Source: Cercis canadensis
Taxonomy: Eukaryota > Streptophyta > Magnoliopsida > Fabales > Fabaceae
NCBI GenBank assembly: GCA_003255065.1
Contig: QAOA01005801.1
Coordinates: 282,367-346,366, forward strand
Length of the DNA: 64,000 nt
Direction: 5' to 3'
Position 1 is the stretch's first letter. Each line of letters begins with the position of its first letter. Under the pieces are notes generated by a model. That model made no database searches. It was not told the DNA's origin and saw only the letters and a list, made by a program, of their open reading frames with translations. This document shows positions 11,144 through 23,773 of the stretch, piece by piece. Made by a program: the position numbers and the translations under genes.

Positions 11144-13176
11144 GGTGTGACCACATTTGATAACTCTTGTACATAAGTTTCTAGTTGCAAGTATTTTGTT
11201 ACTCATTTGGTTATTGTTACTGGTAAAAAATATTGTACTTTTCTGGTACAGTATATTTGTTTTTGGACTATGATATCGGCTTTGCCATGGATGTCCCATT
11301 ATATAGTAGGTAAATTAATATTTGGAATGTGTTCTTTATCACATAAAGAAGTGGGAAGGAGGAATTCTCAATCATAGAAAGTAGTGTGGCATTTTGATTT
11401 TCAGTTTAATGTTAAATTTATTTATTTGTATTTGATCTATAGTCTCCCTGCTCGATTTTCAACTTGCTCAATTACTAATAAATTACTTCTCTCCTATTGC
11501 AAGACTACTTGGCTTGAACCCCTCTCTCTCTCGCTACATCCCTGCCAGTGATGAATGGATTTCTTTTGTTGGTTATTGTTTATGCACTCCGTTTTCATGT
11601 AGGATGATTCAGCATTCTCGGGTTCCAAAGGTTGATATCAATAGAATGTTCATAACTGTGATAAACTATGATTAGTTACTCAGCAGCACTTGTTCATGCT
11701 TGTAGTTGTAGGTAACCACAAACAGCTTGTTGAATGAAACACCTTTCAGTTTCAGTATTCTGTTTGGCAAGCACCTTGCATAGGTTTGGGCTTAATTTCA
11801 CTTGGGCAATAGTGCCTTGCACAAGATGTATTAAATGCTGCTAGTATCAAGTCATGGTACCCCATATCCGCAACAAGAATCGAGCAGTGTGATTTTTCAC
11901 AAAACAACTTCCATCCTTAGAAGGTGATGATGCCTAGGTTCAGATTAGACTATCTTAGAGTCAAACCTGGTGATGGTTTCTGATTTCATGAGAATTAATT
12001 AGCGTCTGCGGTTCTTTGCTTTTGCTTACAGAGGCTTTAAACTTTATGATATGTCCAATTTCATTTATAGTGTATTCTTGTGATGTACACATGTTTGAAT
12101 GAAAATGAGAACACTAGAGCCAATATGTCTTGTCCTATTTTTCTTACCTGACTAATCTTGTGTCAAGTTGCAACTTTAGTTGATATCGATGTGGCGGTGG
12201 GTGTGGGTTCGGTGCCTCTGCCCTCTGGTCAGTGGCGGTGGCTGGTGGCCTACGGCGGCTTGGTCATTTGAAGCTTACAGAGGGGAGTTACAGTGGCGGT
12301 TGCTGGTGGCCTACGGCATCTCCATCATTTGAAGGACAGAGATGCGATGGTGATAAGGGAGAGGGAGAGTATTGAAAGTGAGATGAGTGTTTGAGAAAAA
12401 TAAGGATCAATGTGTCTTTTTATATCTCAAAAACTTTTTTACAACCATGGAAAATTTTAATTTCCACCCTTCTTCTCGGAATCTTTTCATGAGAAACTTA
12501 ACCAAAACACATTCTTAGAAATATTATACCAAACATGAGAAAATAAAATTTTTAAGTTGAGATTATCGGAAAACTAAAAACAATCCCTACCCAATCGCCC
12601 CCTAAAAGTATTATAACTTATACTCACCCCCGCCTTCCAATAGTGATCGGACAAAATTATCCTTTTAATCCTAACTCTCTCACATAACTAGTTATCTTTG
12701 TTTATAAGCTTTAGTCTTACCCTCCTAGGAAAAATTCCTGGCTCCGCTCCTGTTGTTGTGATTTCTTTTGTTGTTATTTCCTAAGAGATTTGGTCGACAA
12801 AACAACCAAGTTAAACGAAAAGAGAAAGGCCACCGAGGGGGAGTGTACTTGGTAAGATAGTTAGAGAACGCAGAGAGGAATTTAGTAAAATTTGACAATG
12901 TATTGAGATGCGGTGCATGATTTGTTCATTCTTGTCTTTTTTTTTTTTTTTGGGTCAAATTCATTATTGTCATTTTCCTTCGTACTAAAAGCGTTAATTA
13001 TTAATGGACAGAATACTATTATTTAAATTGTACGTAAATAAAATAAGTTATCCAAAGTAACAAGTCAAATTAGAAGATCATTAGTTAGCAAACCTATATG
13101 ACAAAAGTGCGACAATGGACTGGTTGGTGTGCTTGAAATTTAAGCTAGATGGGTATCAATTTTTTATTTTAATTTT
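11144..13176. other. 3' flank and repeat-rich spacer
   Basis: No gene is seen. Near 12737-12752 the sequence ends in TTCCTGGCTCCGCTCCTG, the inverse of a common plant hAT terminus (CAGGAGCGGAGCCAGG). It looks like one end of an eroded hAT element whose other end I could not find. The GGC-rich stretch at 12190-12350 differs strongly in composition from its surroundings and may be captured DNA inside that element. Confidence 0.45.
12230..12350. repeat. two-copy tandem repeat, about 61-bp unit, GGC-rich
   Basis: The unit beginning CAGTGGCGGT occurs at 12230 and again at 12291. Both copies continue GCTGGTGGCCTACGGC and then CATTTGAAG. The copies are diverged and have no open reading frame of note. 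Confidence 0.7.
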
Positions 13177-13545
13177 GAGTAAAACCTTTTTTTAGTTCTT
13201 GAAAAATGCAGTCACTAACAAATTCATCATCCAAAAATTTTCGGTGACAAATTGGTCATTGAATTATTATTTCACTGACAAATTAGTCCTCCGGTAGGCA
13301 AGATCAATGAAAAGAAAAGGAGGACTCGAATGAGAAAATGAGGGCTTAAACATAGCTAGGTAAGATCAGTGAAAAAAAAATTTAGGAAAATAGTCTGCAG
13401 GAGTCAATAACTTTTCTTATTAAAGTATCAGAAGACTAATTTGTCAGACAGAATAATAATTCAATGACCAATTTGTCACTGAAAATTTTTGGATGACAAA
13501 TTTGTCAATAACTACATTTTTCAAGGACTAAAAAAGGGTTTTACT
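13177..13545. mobile_element. MULE-type MITE, copy A
   Basis: This 369-bp element begins GAGTAAAACC and ends GGGTTTTACTC. Its arms of roughly 150 bp are inverted (ACAAATTGGTCATTGAATTA on the left; TAATTCAATGACCAATTTGT on the right). The flanking 9-mers TTTAATTTT and TTTTATTTT are compatible with a slightly diverged Mutator-type TSD. The same element lies in opposite orientation at 52335-52705. Confidence 0.85.
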
Positions 13546-14439
13546 CTTTTATTTTTATGTGGGGATTGTTCATAGAACATCACTCCTACATAAAGCTCAT
13601 CCCTAGGCCTAATGGTCGTAAGATAACCCCATCCAATGTGTGTGTGTGTTTTTTTTGCCATCCATCGTGGTTGAATGGCAATAAATCTAAATTGCAAGAT
13701 CATGAATGGGTATACAGCATTTAAAAGTTATTTCAATTTAGATGAGAAGGGAAATTAGGAGTAGGTGTTCTCCTCTGTAGAGAGTAAAATTTAATGCCCT
13801 CAATTCATATGGTAAGTAAGGAAAATAATAGAAACAAACACTTTACGCTTTTCTTTTTTGGTGTTTACATTTTCTCCCTTACTTCTTATCCAATATCCAA
13901 ATAAGGGCAAGGCTATTTTCTTCTTCCTTTCCCATCCTTCTGTTATAAGTTCATATTACATTTGTTATAACAAAATACAGATACATCTCATTGATAAGAA
14001 TAAATGCCACTCTTACAAGTATCAAAATTTAAACACGGATAAAGGCAAACTCCTCAACCTTCATTCAAATTCACAATCATTCTATCAAGTAACAACATTA
14101 CTTCTTTTACCATATTTCATCACAATCTTAGCCTACTCTAAATCTACATATATAATTTCAAGTTCCAACTACCCTTTCCACACCATCCCCATCCTCTTCC
14201 ACCTCCCAACAAAAGAAAAAGAAAGCTAACAGCTTAGATTAAGACTAACACCTCACCTAACTAGGCAGCGCCCCAACATGTTCATGAATGCTCCGTCCTA
14301 TGGATTATTTTTTGGTGTAGAAAATAGGTTATGAATATGATACATGGTTGCTAAGACAGAAATGTTCATTGTCACATGAAAACCATTACAATAACACTTT
14401 TAATAATTTGCTTAATTTGACCTCTTACATTGTCATGTT
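13546..14439. other. spacer, no gene seen
   Basis: A/T-rich sequence with a short (TG)n run near 13637-13648. The open frame at 13858-14229 starts without ATG and has a composition of translated A/T-rich DNA, so it is not called. Confidence 0.5.
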
Positions 14440-14600
14440 GGCTTAAATGCAGTTTTAGTCTCCTATTTTAATTATATAAACATTTTGCTCCCCTATTTTA
14501 AAATGGGACTTTTTAATCCTTTAAGTTTTACAAAATAAAAAAAATATATTTTAAGGGTCTAACACCGTTTAAAAATTAATGGATTTTACTGATGTGATAC

Positions 14601-14950
14601 TAGGGATGGCAATTTGCCCCATACCCGATGGGGCCCTGTTACTTTTACCCTGTCAGGTATGGGGCATAAAAAATGAGTATGGGTAATTTTATGGGGCTGG
14701 GGCCGAGGATGGAAAAGTCACTACACGCCCCTCCCCGTACTGTACATAAATAAAATAAAATAATATATATAATACATTACATAATTTTTTTTTGAATTTT
14801 TTTTTAGAAAAGTATGGTTGTATGGGTAAATAGGGCGGGGCATGGGGCTGTTGAAAAATCCCTGCCAAAGATGGGTTCGGGGATGGGGCATGGGGATGTC
14901 CTTCGGGGATGGGGACGGGGAGTGTCTGTCCCGCCCCATTGCCATCCCTA
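14601..14950. mobile_element. hAT-type MITE
   Basis: This 350-bp element has ends TAGGGATGGCAAT and ATTGCCATCCCTA. The flanking 8-mers TGTGATAC (14593-14600) and TGTGACAC (14951-14958) differ at one base. An 8-bp TSD with this terminus is typical of plant hAT MITEs. The interior is rich in GGGGATGGGG-type tracts and carries no gene. Confidence 0.88.
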
Positions 14951-15340
14951 TGTGACACAAACATGGCGAGTTGTTGATATTGCAATTATCACTTGATTAA
15001 ACAATTAAGCAAGTTGGCGAGTTGACTCACTGGGCACACCAAAATCTCTTGTGAGGGTTTCAAGCGTTGGCATCTATGGAGGACAAAGATTCAAGGTGCT
15101 AGGTTTGGCTATATATTGCCTTACCTTGAATAGCTTTTAGATTGTAATTTGAAGAAGAAGCGTCTTCAAAGGGACGATTCATGTGGTTCTAGCTATGGTC
15201 GGTGAAATCAATGAAGGTGATGGTGGAGGATTTTGCCAGAGCTAAGAAGGAATTGTCAAGGGAAGAAGGTGGGGCTAGGAAATTCGGAGTTGGGTTCAGC
15301 TAAAAGAACATGCTTTCAAGCCAAGTAGATAGATCGGAGG

Positions 15341-15519
15341 AGATTTGGATCCGGTCATGTCACTTGAGTCATATTGCTCAGATTTGAGTCATTCATTCCA
15401 TTAAAACTCATCTCAACCATTAAATGTTAATGTGTTTTAATGGTTTAGACGAGCTTTAATGAAATGGACGGCTTAGATCTGAGCAACATCACTTAAGTGA
15501 CATGACCGGATTCAGGTCC
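15341..15519. mobile_element. palindromic fold-back MITE, copy 1
   Basis: The 179-bp element is nearly one full palindrome. Left arm signatures are GGATCCGGTCATGTCACTT and TTGCTCAGAT; the right arm is their inverse. It is flanked by a perfect 9-bp TSD GATCGGAGG (15332-15340 and 15520-15528). A second copy lies at 59860-60033. The element could form a long hairpin if transcribed. Confidence 0.88.
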
Positions 15520-15734
15520 GATCGGAGGGATTGTAATGGACGGTTTCCAATGAGAGCTGAGAGATACCATCTTGAACATTCCCCATAATCCGTCTATTTT
15601 TTTTTACAATGTTAGACTGCATAAATATTTCATTCATTTTGTAAAACTTGAGAGACTAAAATGTCCTATTTCAAAATAAGGAAAACAAAATATTTATATG
15701 ATTAAAATAGAAGGACCAAAATTATATTTAAGTC

Positions 15735-18558
15735 TTTCATGTTTTATGCTATAAATAATATTTATGCTACCTATCATAGTATTTATAGACTTATAGCAAT
15801 CATAAAAGTAGTTCATGACTTAAAGTAATAACTCTATATTATTTACCCACCCTCTTAGAAAGAAAATGAAAGATGAATGACTTATAGGTCTAATGATACT
15901 TCATCTAATTATAAGAATTAAAAAATTTAAAGTCATGGGTTCTATTTATACTATATACTATTTTTCTCTTTTTTTAATGTATTGCACTCCTACGTGATAC
16001 ATTAGGCATAAGAGGAATCTTTGGTAATAGTTATCTAGTAGGAATCTTCGGTTTATTTAATCAAGTGTAGGCTTCATTGTAAACTAATCAAATTATTAAT
16101 AAATCAGTTTTTTTGTTCCGAATTGGATCACTACGTAAAAAAAAAAAAAAAAAGACTACGAATCACGTGATAATATATATGTAAGATTTTCATCTTTAGG
16201 AATACATTGTATACTGGAGTGGGTTTATTCAAATTCTCATTTATCTAAACTTTTTTGTTTGAAAATGTTCAAACTAAAAAATACTAACTTACATTATTGC
16301 CTCTCTTTAATGAGCTCATGTAGCTACGATGTGGGGAAATGTTGACTTTGTAATGACTAATGACTAATGAGCATGGGGCATTGAGCTATTCAAAGCCTAG
16401 CTGAATTTGAGAAAACCTTCATTAGCTAAGTAAACATTTAATAGGCTTACACATTAAAAAAAAAAAATTAACATTTTGGCAAAATTTGCTTTGGAAACCG
16501 TCATTAGAAAAAAGGAAAACAGTTATTGGTTTAGATATTTAGATCTCATGCTCTTGATTAATATGTTCTAAGGGAAAATCTTTCTTAGAAAAAGCTCAAC
16601 GAGCTTATTTGGAAAACAATAGGTTAATTCCAAATGATAACCCAAAAAGAAAAAAAGGTTTAATTCTAAAAATGTTGAAAATTAAGTCTACTAAATCGAA
16701 ACTCCCAAACAATAAGATAAAGGTCCACATATATTTTGTCTTGACTCTTGATTTCAATTAATTAATTAGTAATTTTTTTTTCTTTATACAAGCATATACA
16801 AATACAATTAATTCAATTTTTTTTTAAAAGGTGATATACCTAATTTAAATCTCTATTTTCTCATATCACAAAAAAAATAAAGAAAATCTCCATTCTCTTC
16901 TATAAAGAAAATACCTTTCCTATGGAAAAAAATTCGTATGTTTTTTCTTAGAAACTAATCAGTTAGTATCTTATTCTTTCACCAAAAGCAAAAAAGTAGT
17001 TTCTGAATTAATTACTTGAAGAAAAAGCTATGAAGGAGGGGAAAAAAATAAAGAAAAAGTCACTACATTAGAGGAAAAAAAAAATTATTGGTGTGGCTAT
17101 ATAATTAAAATTTTGATTACAAGGGATGAAGGGACTTGCCCTTTTCTTTTCCAATGTCCTTTTTGGTAAAATTATTTTCCTATTTAAACACGTAGTAATG
17201 GTAGAGATTTTGATTAGGGCCCAAGAAAGCTAACGCTTCGAACGGTGGGGCATAAATTTCCAATTAAGCAAACAGTCCCTTATTCAACATCTTAGTGGAT
17301 GAGAGCGAGAGAGAAAGTCCTCGGTCAAGAGGCTTAAGAGCTTCGTGAGTGTCTCCCTCTCTCTGCAGCCTATTTTCTGACACAGACGCATATATGCACA
17401 GTTTGGCATTTTTCACATTTTCATCTCCCCAATCCGATTCCAACAAGATGATCAAGCTGCCCCAAACACCATGATCCTTTAGGGTTTCTGATGCCCACCA
17501 ATCCTCTGCTTTTAGGGCTATCTCTGACTGATACTTGCCCCTTTCCCCCCAATTGGGTATCCGTACCCCTTCTCCATCATTGTGGCATAGCTCAAAGGTA
17601 TGTTCTTGAGTATGATTTCTGGCTCTGAACTCTTTGTATGTGTGGTATTTGATCGTCTGAATATTGTTTAGCTTTTTTATCCCAGTCCTCGATTGCGTTT
17701 TTGTTGGTATTCCTTGAATTACTCATGGGGGCAGTGAGAAGAATATGGGCTTCTACAATTTCTTGGATTTTGGGATTCCCTGCTCAAATGTGTTCTCGAA
17801 TATTAGTCGTCTCATCGCAGAAACTTCGTCTAGAAGCTCTGTATGGTATAACATGGACTGTGAATTACACAGGGAAGAACTGGGGAAGTTAAACTTGTAA
17901 GGAGATATAGCATAGGAAATGTCGATGTGAACTTAAAGTGCTAAAGCACAGCCTTTAAAATCTCCTGCTTTCTCTCTTACGGTCTCAACAGTTTAGATAC
18001 ACCACACACGCACAGTCCAATTTATTATGAGTTTAATTCATATGGGCATTATTCTTCTCCATCTGATTCTTTTCTAGGGATTTTAGTAATTCTAATACCC
18101 CCCAAAATTTGCGCTCTGCTTCTGAAGATTGGGCTTCTTGTTGCCCTTTTGTTGTAATTCTGCCTCCAAATACACTCACATTCAGGAGTAGTTGTGGCTT
18201 TAGCATGAGATGGTTTGGATTATTCAATTGAATTACTTGTAGATCACCATTGCTTTTATATGAAGATGAAATTTACCCTATCTAACTGCACCTCAAGGTA
18301 TTAAAAATCAACTTAAAATCTGCTACAATCAGGTGAGTACAATAGTTAAGTGGCTATTATGATTAGAGATGTCCTAAGTAATGTGGTATATATGTGTGCT
18401 TGTGATTGCTTTGTTACTGAAGCATGCCTCTTTAATTATAGACTAAACCTTTTTCTTTCCCTCCAGTTATTAGGTGTTCATATAACTTTCATTGGATGGA
18501 GTCAGAAATGACATAATTTGAATTCCCCTTTCAACTGTTCCTCAAGTTTGAAAGCTTC
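15735..18558. other. spacer, then promoter and leader of the J-protein gene
   Basis: 15735-17230 is A/T-rich with no gene. From about 17270 the sequence becomes CT-rich, and a GTATGT donor at 17599 after CTCAAAG suggests a spliced 5' UTR whose last part ends before the ATG at 18559. A coding exon here is not supported; the short open frames are chance. Confidence 0.45.
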
Positions 18559-21500
18559 ATGGCTCGGAAGGGTAATCAACAGAAAAATGGACTGGACCAT
18601 CATGGGTTGAATCACAGAAAGGGCGTTTCTGGGGGTGTGCTTCCTGGTAAGAAAGGGCACGCTAAAGGGGGTCAGGTGAAGGTTTTTCCTGGAGATGAAC
18701 TCCCAAATGGCAGTCAACCAAGCAATGTTTCGCAGAATGCAAATGAAACTAGTTCTGCAGGTGTTGAGAATAACAATGAGCGAAAACCTGAGAAGCTTTC
18801 AAGGAAAGAGAAGCAAGGGATGGCTGCAAATCATGACCTAGAGGAACCAATGTCTTTCCAGAGTAATTCATGGGATGGAAGTCAGGATAATGAAGTTCCC
18901 ATACAAGAAGAAAACAAGACGTTCCCTAGAAGTAATCAAGGTCAACAAAATGGAAAAAGTAGATTGAGCTGTTTGCTGAATGGATTGCACATAAAAAGTG
19001 TGATGGAAAAAGTAGAGCTTACTGATAGTATGATTATTAGAAGATTAAGGTCGTCAACATCTTCCATGTTTGCATCAGTTGCTGAGTGGCTAATGAGGCA
19101 GAAGCCATTATTTGTATCTCTTACAACCAGCATCTTTAAAGCTCGTGATCATTTTAGAATGAAAATTGAGCAGGCTTATCCCATAGTTCTGAAATGGATC
19201 ATGCATTTTGGGAATATTATGCTTCTTTTATCACTTTTTTGGTTGGACTGTGCCGTTAGGGGTATTGATTCCTTTGTACATATGGGGACCACATCCTTCT
19301 TCTCTGTTGTATGGTGCAGCATATTCTCGGTGATAAGTATGATAGGGATGCTCAAGTTTCTTATTGTGTTGGTAAGCCTTATTGTTCTTCCTACTCTGAT
19401 TATTAAAGTGAATCCTAGGAGAAAATCTTAATTATGTGAGTTGATAATTTTTATAATTGGGTGGATTTTATCTTGTTATTTCTTTCTAATCCATATACAT
19501 TTGTACTTTTCTGTTGTGTTTGTGAGTTGTGACACCTAAATTTATGTATTTTGAGCCCTTTTGGATGTCCCTAATGGTCAATTTATTTTGTTTGATTGTT
19601 GTGCTGTGTGAAATCTACATTCCCATCTTACAGTGCTACCATTTAAAAGATGAAACCCTTATTTTAGAATACGTCAAAGTGTGGTTACTTTAGTTCCTGA
19701 ATCCAGTTCTATACTGTTGAATGCGTGGTTAATGACTTCTTATAAAATCTGAATTATGTTTTGAACTATTATACTTAACACAAAGAGCACTGGGTGTATT
19801 AAATTTCCACGAGTCAATTGTAATCCCTCACTTTCTATCTTGAAGGATGTGTAAGACATGCTAGATGGTTAACATGTATAAGAAATTAAGAACAGCTTCT
19901 CTACAGTTTTTACCTTGTGTACAAATGATATAACTGTGTAGATGAGGACAAATGTTGTGAACTTGGGAGAAATAGTTGCTTTGGTTAATGAGTAGTTCAC
20001 TGGTCAATAGGGATGGATTTTAGAGTGATACTCCTATCTAATGGACTTACTACATTGTACTTATATCTGTTTTATATTTTACCATCACAAATAGATATCT
20101 TGGATGCAATTTACAACTTCTCATATATGCCTGTTCTGGTTGCAATTTTAAGTTGAGATATTTCAATGATAATCCAGCAAGAGGGTAAAAAAAATATGCT
20201 GGAAATGAGCATAACCAATTATAAAACCTTTGATCACATAACTTGAATGAGCTTGAGTTGTGGTTGTGCTGGAATTAGTTTTGGGAACCCCAAGTAGCAT
20301 ATATAGATTAGGCATGTATGACAAAGTTGTCGTATTATGTCTCACTTTTTGATATACCTTCTTCCTAACTCCATTCTTACTTTCTGATGCTCTTTGCATC
20401 TGTTCATTTTATTCAGTTCTTACTTAGATAAAGTCTTCTCTTTATTCTTTTCCTATATTCGCTCACTGGTTGTTGTAATTGATCAGGCCCTGGCTGCTTT
20501 AATTGGATTTTTCATGGGGCTGACTCTTGCAATTTTGGTAGTTGCAATCCTTGGAATTGCTTTCTTGTGGTTTTATGGCAGCTTTTGGACAACTGCATTT
20601 GTCATCTTCCTTGGAGGTGATTTCTTGACCTTGTGGGTTGCTTGGATCATCTCTTCCCTCTGTATCGGTGTATCCGTGTGTGGTTATGGGCTTGTATGTT
20701 TGTGTTAGAGGCACATATGTACTTATGTACTCGTGCAAAATATAGATATCTGCTGCTTGCATGTATATTCTTGCCATACTTGTTGCTAATGGTTGATGTT
20801 ACTCGAATTTCAGGATTGGCATTTATGTTGAGTCGTGAACGTGTTGCACTGCTGATCACCACTGTGTATTCTGTCTATTGTGCTTGGATGTACGTTGGGT
20901 GGCTTGGCTTGCTATTGGCTTTGAATTTATCTTTTATCTCCAGTGATGTTCTGATGTACTTCCTCAAGAATAACACAAATCAAAATAGAAGATCAAATGG
21001 TTCTCCTGAACAAAGAGCTGGAATGGAAGGTCAACCAGGGTTCTTTAATGATGATCCAATGCAAGCTTCTTCCTCTGAAAATGGGCCAGGACCATTTGCA
21101 GATCGTAGTGGAGGAGTCCCTTCAACTAGTGGGGCTGGTTCTGAGATTTCTTCTGAAGATGAAGTTGTCCGTTTATTGAACTGCTCTGATCATTACTCAG
21201 TATTGGGCTTGACACGGTATCAGAATATAGATGTTTCACTACTGAAGCGGGAATACAGGAAAAAGGTTATTGCTGTTCTCTATTGTCTATACTGACACTT
21301 TTATACTTTATATTTGATGAATCCTCATTGATATGTTGTACTCAATGGAGTTATAGGATATTAGTGATTGGATATCAAGTGTTTATGGGATGAAAAACCA
21401 CATCTTCTATGGCTTCACTATGGACTTTTTGCAGCTTGCTACTGTGCCTTGATAATTCTCCTCATTTCTGAATAAGCTATATGTATAAATTATCAGGCTA

Positions 21501-23773
21501 TGTTGGTGCACCCTGATAAAAATATGGGCAATGAAAAGGCCGCAGAAGCTTTTAAGAAACTTCAGAATGCATATGAGGTAAGTTCTGATGTTATTCACTA
21601 TGAAAATCAAAAGAAAAATTCCCTTCTAAGATTTTTGCAGGCTCTATAATTGATTATAATGATTTCCTCAGGTACTAATGGACTCCTTAAAGCGAAAAGC
21701 ATATGATGATGATTTAAGGAGGGAGGAGCTGTTGAGTGTATTTCGCCGGTTTCAGAGTACTTCTCATAGGGTATGATATATGCATTCTTTCTGGATGTCT
21801 TAGTACTGTGGAAACTGGACATGAAAATCCTATTTTATCACATCTGACGCATTTTGTTCAGGATTCAAGTTTATGAGTATTGGGGGGATGGGAATAAAAA
21901 CTTAAGAAAAGTAGAAGACCCAGGAGGGAGGATGAGTATCCACTATTCAAGAGTCATAATAGAATGCTGAAGCATTGCTTCTTTGACATGAATAGAGAAA
22001 AGAAGTCTATATGATTTGTACCATTCAAAAAAAAGCCAGATGGTGAGCACAGCTAAAATTAAACAAAAGAAAACATAAATTGCAATTTATTGGTGATCTT
22101 GTTGCATATTCAACCCGTATACCTGACTAGACTTCTGATATGTAGCCATGCATGCGATCTCCAACACCCCCCCCCCCCCCCCCCCCCTCTCCTGTTTTTG
22201 GAAGAGGTGTGTAGTTCCCCATCCCTCTTCAACATTTCTGTTCTCTCTGAACTTTCCAGATTGTTTAGAAAACATAATAATCTATTTCTGAGTTTGTATG
22301 TTAATCTCTTATCTGACATTAGTTTTGGATGCAACTGATTGGCCAGAACGGTAGGCATGGATTCTTTGCTTCAGGATTTGCACCATCGGATGCAGATGGT
22401 GAGGATCCATTTGGAGATGCAAGGCAAATAGCCTGCAAAAGGTGTGGTAGCTTTCATGTGTGGATACAGACCAAGAAACAAAAGTCTCGAGCAAGATGGT
22501 GCCAGGTTTTTCCTTTATTTCTTTTTCTAGTTGCATATGTAATTGAAAGTTGCCCAAGTATATTATGTTATTTCAAGATTAGCATATGTCAGAATGTTGC
22601 TTATCTTATCCCTAATGAGAAAGCTCTTTTGCATCTGACACTTGTGTTTTCCTACTGGGGTTTATTCATTTGAAGGATTGCCAAGATTTTCATCAAGCAA
22701 AAGATGGTGATGGGTGGGTTGAACAATCTTCCCAACCATTTCTTTTTGGCTTATTACAGAAGGTATGTATCAATGTATGTATGGGAAAATCTCGTTTTTG
22801 GAAAAGACTTTGTACCTTGTAATTCTGGCTTAGGTTTTTAGTTAGTCAATTCCTAGCTACGTGAGATATGAAATATCATTGTGCTTAATAACTTAAATTG
22901 TTTCATCTTTAGGTAGATGCTCCTACTGCATACGTGTGTGCTGATAGCAGGATATATGATGCCAGTGAATGGTATATCTGTCAGGTAATGTAATTTTTTA
23001 TTGCTATTTTAATATAACTTTTAAATCACTGGATAGGCCCATTGTTGAATATAAATGTCCCTGCAGTGAGGTAAATGTTTCACATGCTTGTCAAAAGCTT
23101 AATTTGTGTCAGCTCACATCAATTAGTTTGTGCTGTATGCCTTTATATCTTTGTTTCTAAAGTTTGATTAGTGGGGTTCTCATAGTGAAAAAAGTGCTAA
23201 GTTGTACCAGCAAGACCGTGGAGAAAATGATAAATGATGTATATCTGTCATCTGGACAAGAATGGAATAGTATGATAGACGATTGGGTGCTTCTTGGAAA
23301 CAAACTTATTTGATGCATGCAAGACTTCTATCTGAATGATGAGTACAGTTTCACTAACTATTATGCATGTGTAAATAATGCGGCATAGGACTTCTTTGTT
23401 TTATACTATTATGATTGTGTATAAAGATATTAATGCTGAACTATATTTATTACAGGGTATGAAATGCCCAGCAAACACTCATAAGCCAAGTTTTCATGTG
23501 AACACTAGTGTAACATCTAAGCATAATTCTGGAAAGGGAACAAGTTCAGGTCAAAGAGGTCGAATGCCAACACATAACATGGAAGAAACCATGACAGAGG
23601 AAGAATTCTTTGACTGGTTACAGAATGCGGTACAGGCAGGCGCGTTTGACAATTTTGGCAGTGGCACTGCCCCTGAGAGCCCATCTACAAGAGCTGGAAG
23701 TGGGACAAAAAACCCTGGCAGTAGTAGTGGCAGTGGGGGCAAGAGAAAGAAAAAGGGGAAGAACAAATGGTGA
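18559..23773 (+). CDS. membrane J-domain protein (DNAJC14-like) with Jiv-type domain
   Basis: Nine exons: 18559-19371, 20487-20616, 20814-21265, 21497-21577, 21672-21770, 22323-22505, 22676-22762, 22913-22984 and 23456-23773. All junctions are GT-AG and frames match, giving 744 residues. A basic, polar N-terminus is followed by several hydrophobic segments (about residues 215-360; for example IGFFMGLTLAILVVAILG), so it is a multi-pass, probably ER, membrane protein. The J domain (about 438-500) carries the HPD motif in AMLVHPDKN that stimulates Hsp70 ATPase. Downstream, CKRC and CQDC pairs make a zinc-ribbon-like region matching the Jiv90 domain of DNAJC14-type co-chaperones. The C-terminus is Gly/Ser- and Lys-rich (GKRKKKGKNKW). 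An acidic EEEFFDWLQNAV helix precedes it. It resembles At5g49580 (memory). Client proteins are unknown. Confidence 0.9.
22167..22187. repeat. poly-C run (21 C) in an intron
   Basis: An uninterrupted C21 tract lies in the intron between the fifth and sixth exons of the J-protein gene. Length is likely polymorphic or miscounted. Confidence 0.9.

Larger units (their letters stand above)
14440..15734. mobile_element. non-autonomous MULE with two nested insertions
   Basis: Termini are GGCTTAAATGCAGTTTTAG on the left and an inverted match (GACTTAAATATAATTTTGG) on the right. The terminal repeats run about 150 bp each. The flanking 9-mers are TGTCATGTT (14431-14439) and TTTCATGTT (15735-15743), one mismatch, as expected for Mutator-like elements. 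No transposase is seen. The unique interior (about 15000-15340) has no recognisable gene. A hAT MITE (14601-14950) and a palindromic MITE (15341-15519) are inserted inside it. Confidence 0.8.

Noticed and set aside
13858-14229. 123-residue open frame
   Set aside because: It starts without ATG, is rich in residues expected from A/T-rich DNA, and has no recognisable domain or codon bias.
14689-14996. Overlapping open frames on both strands
   Set aside because: They lie inside the hAT MITE and reflect its GGGGATGGGG tracts.
20394-20708. Continuous frame over the second J-protein exon
   Set aside because: Only 20487-20616 is exon; the rest is intron read-through.
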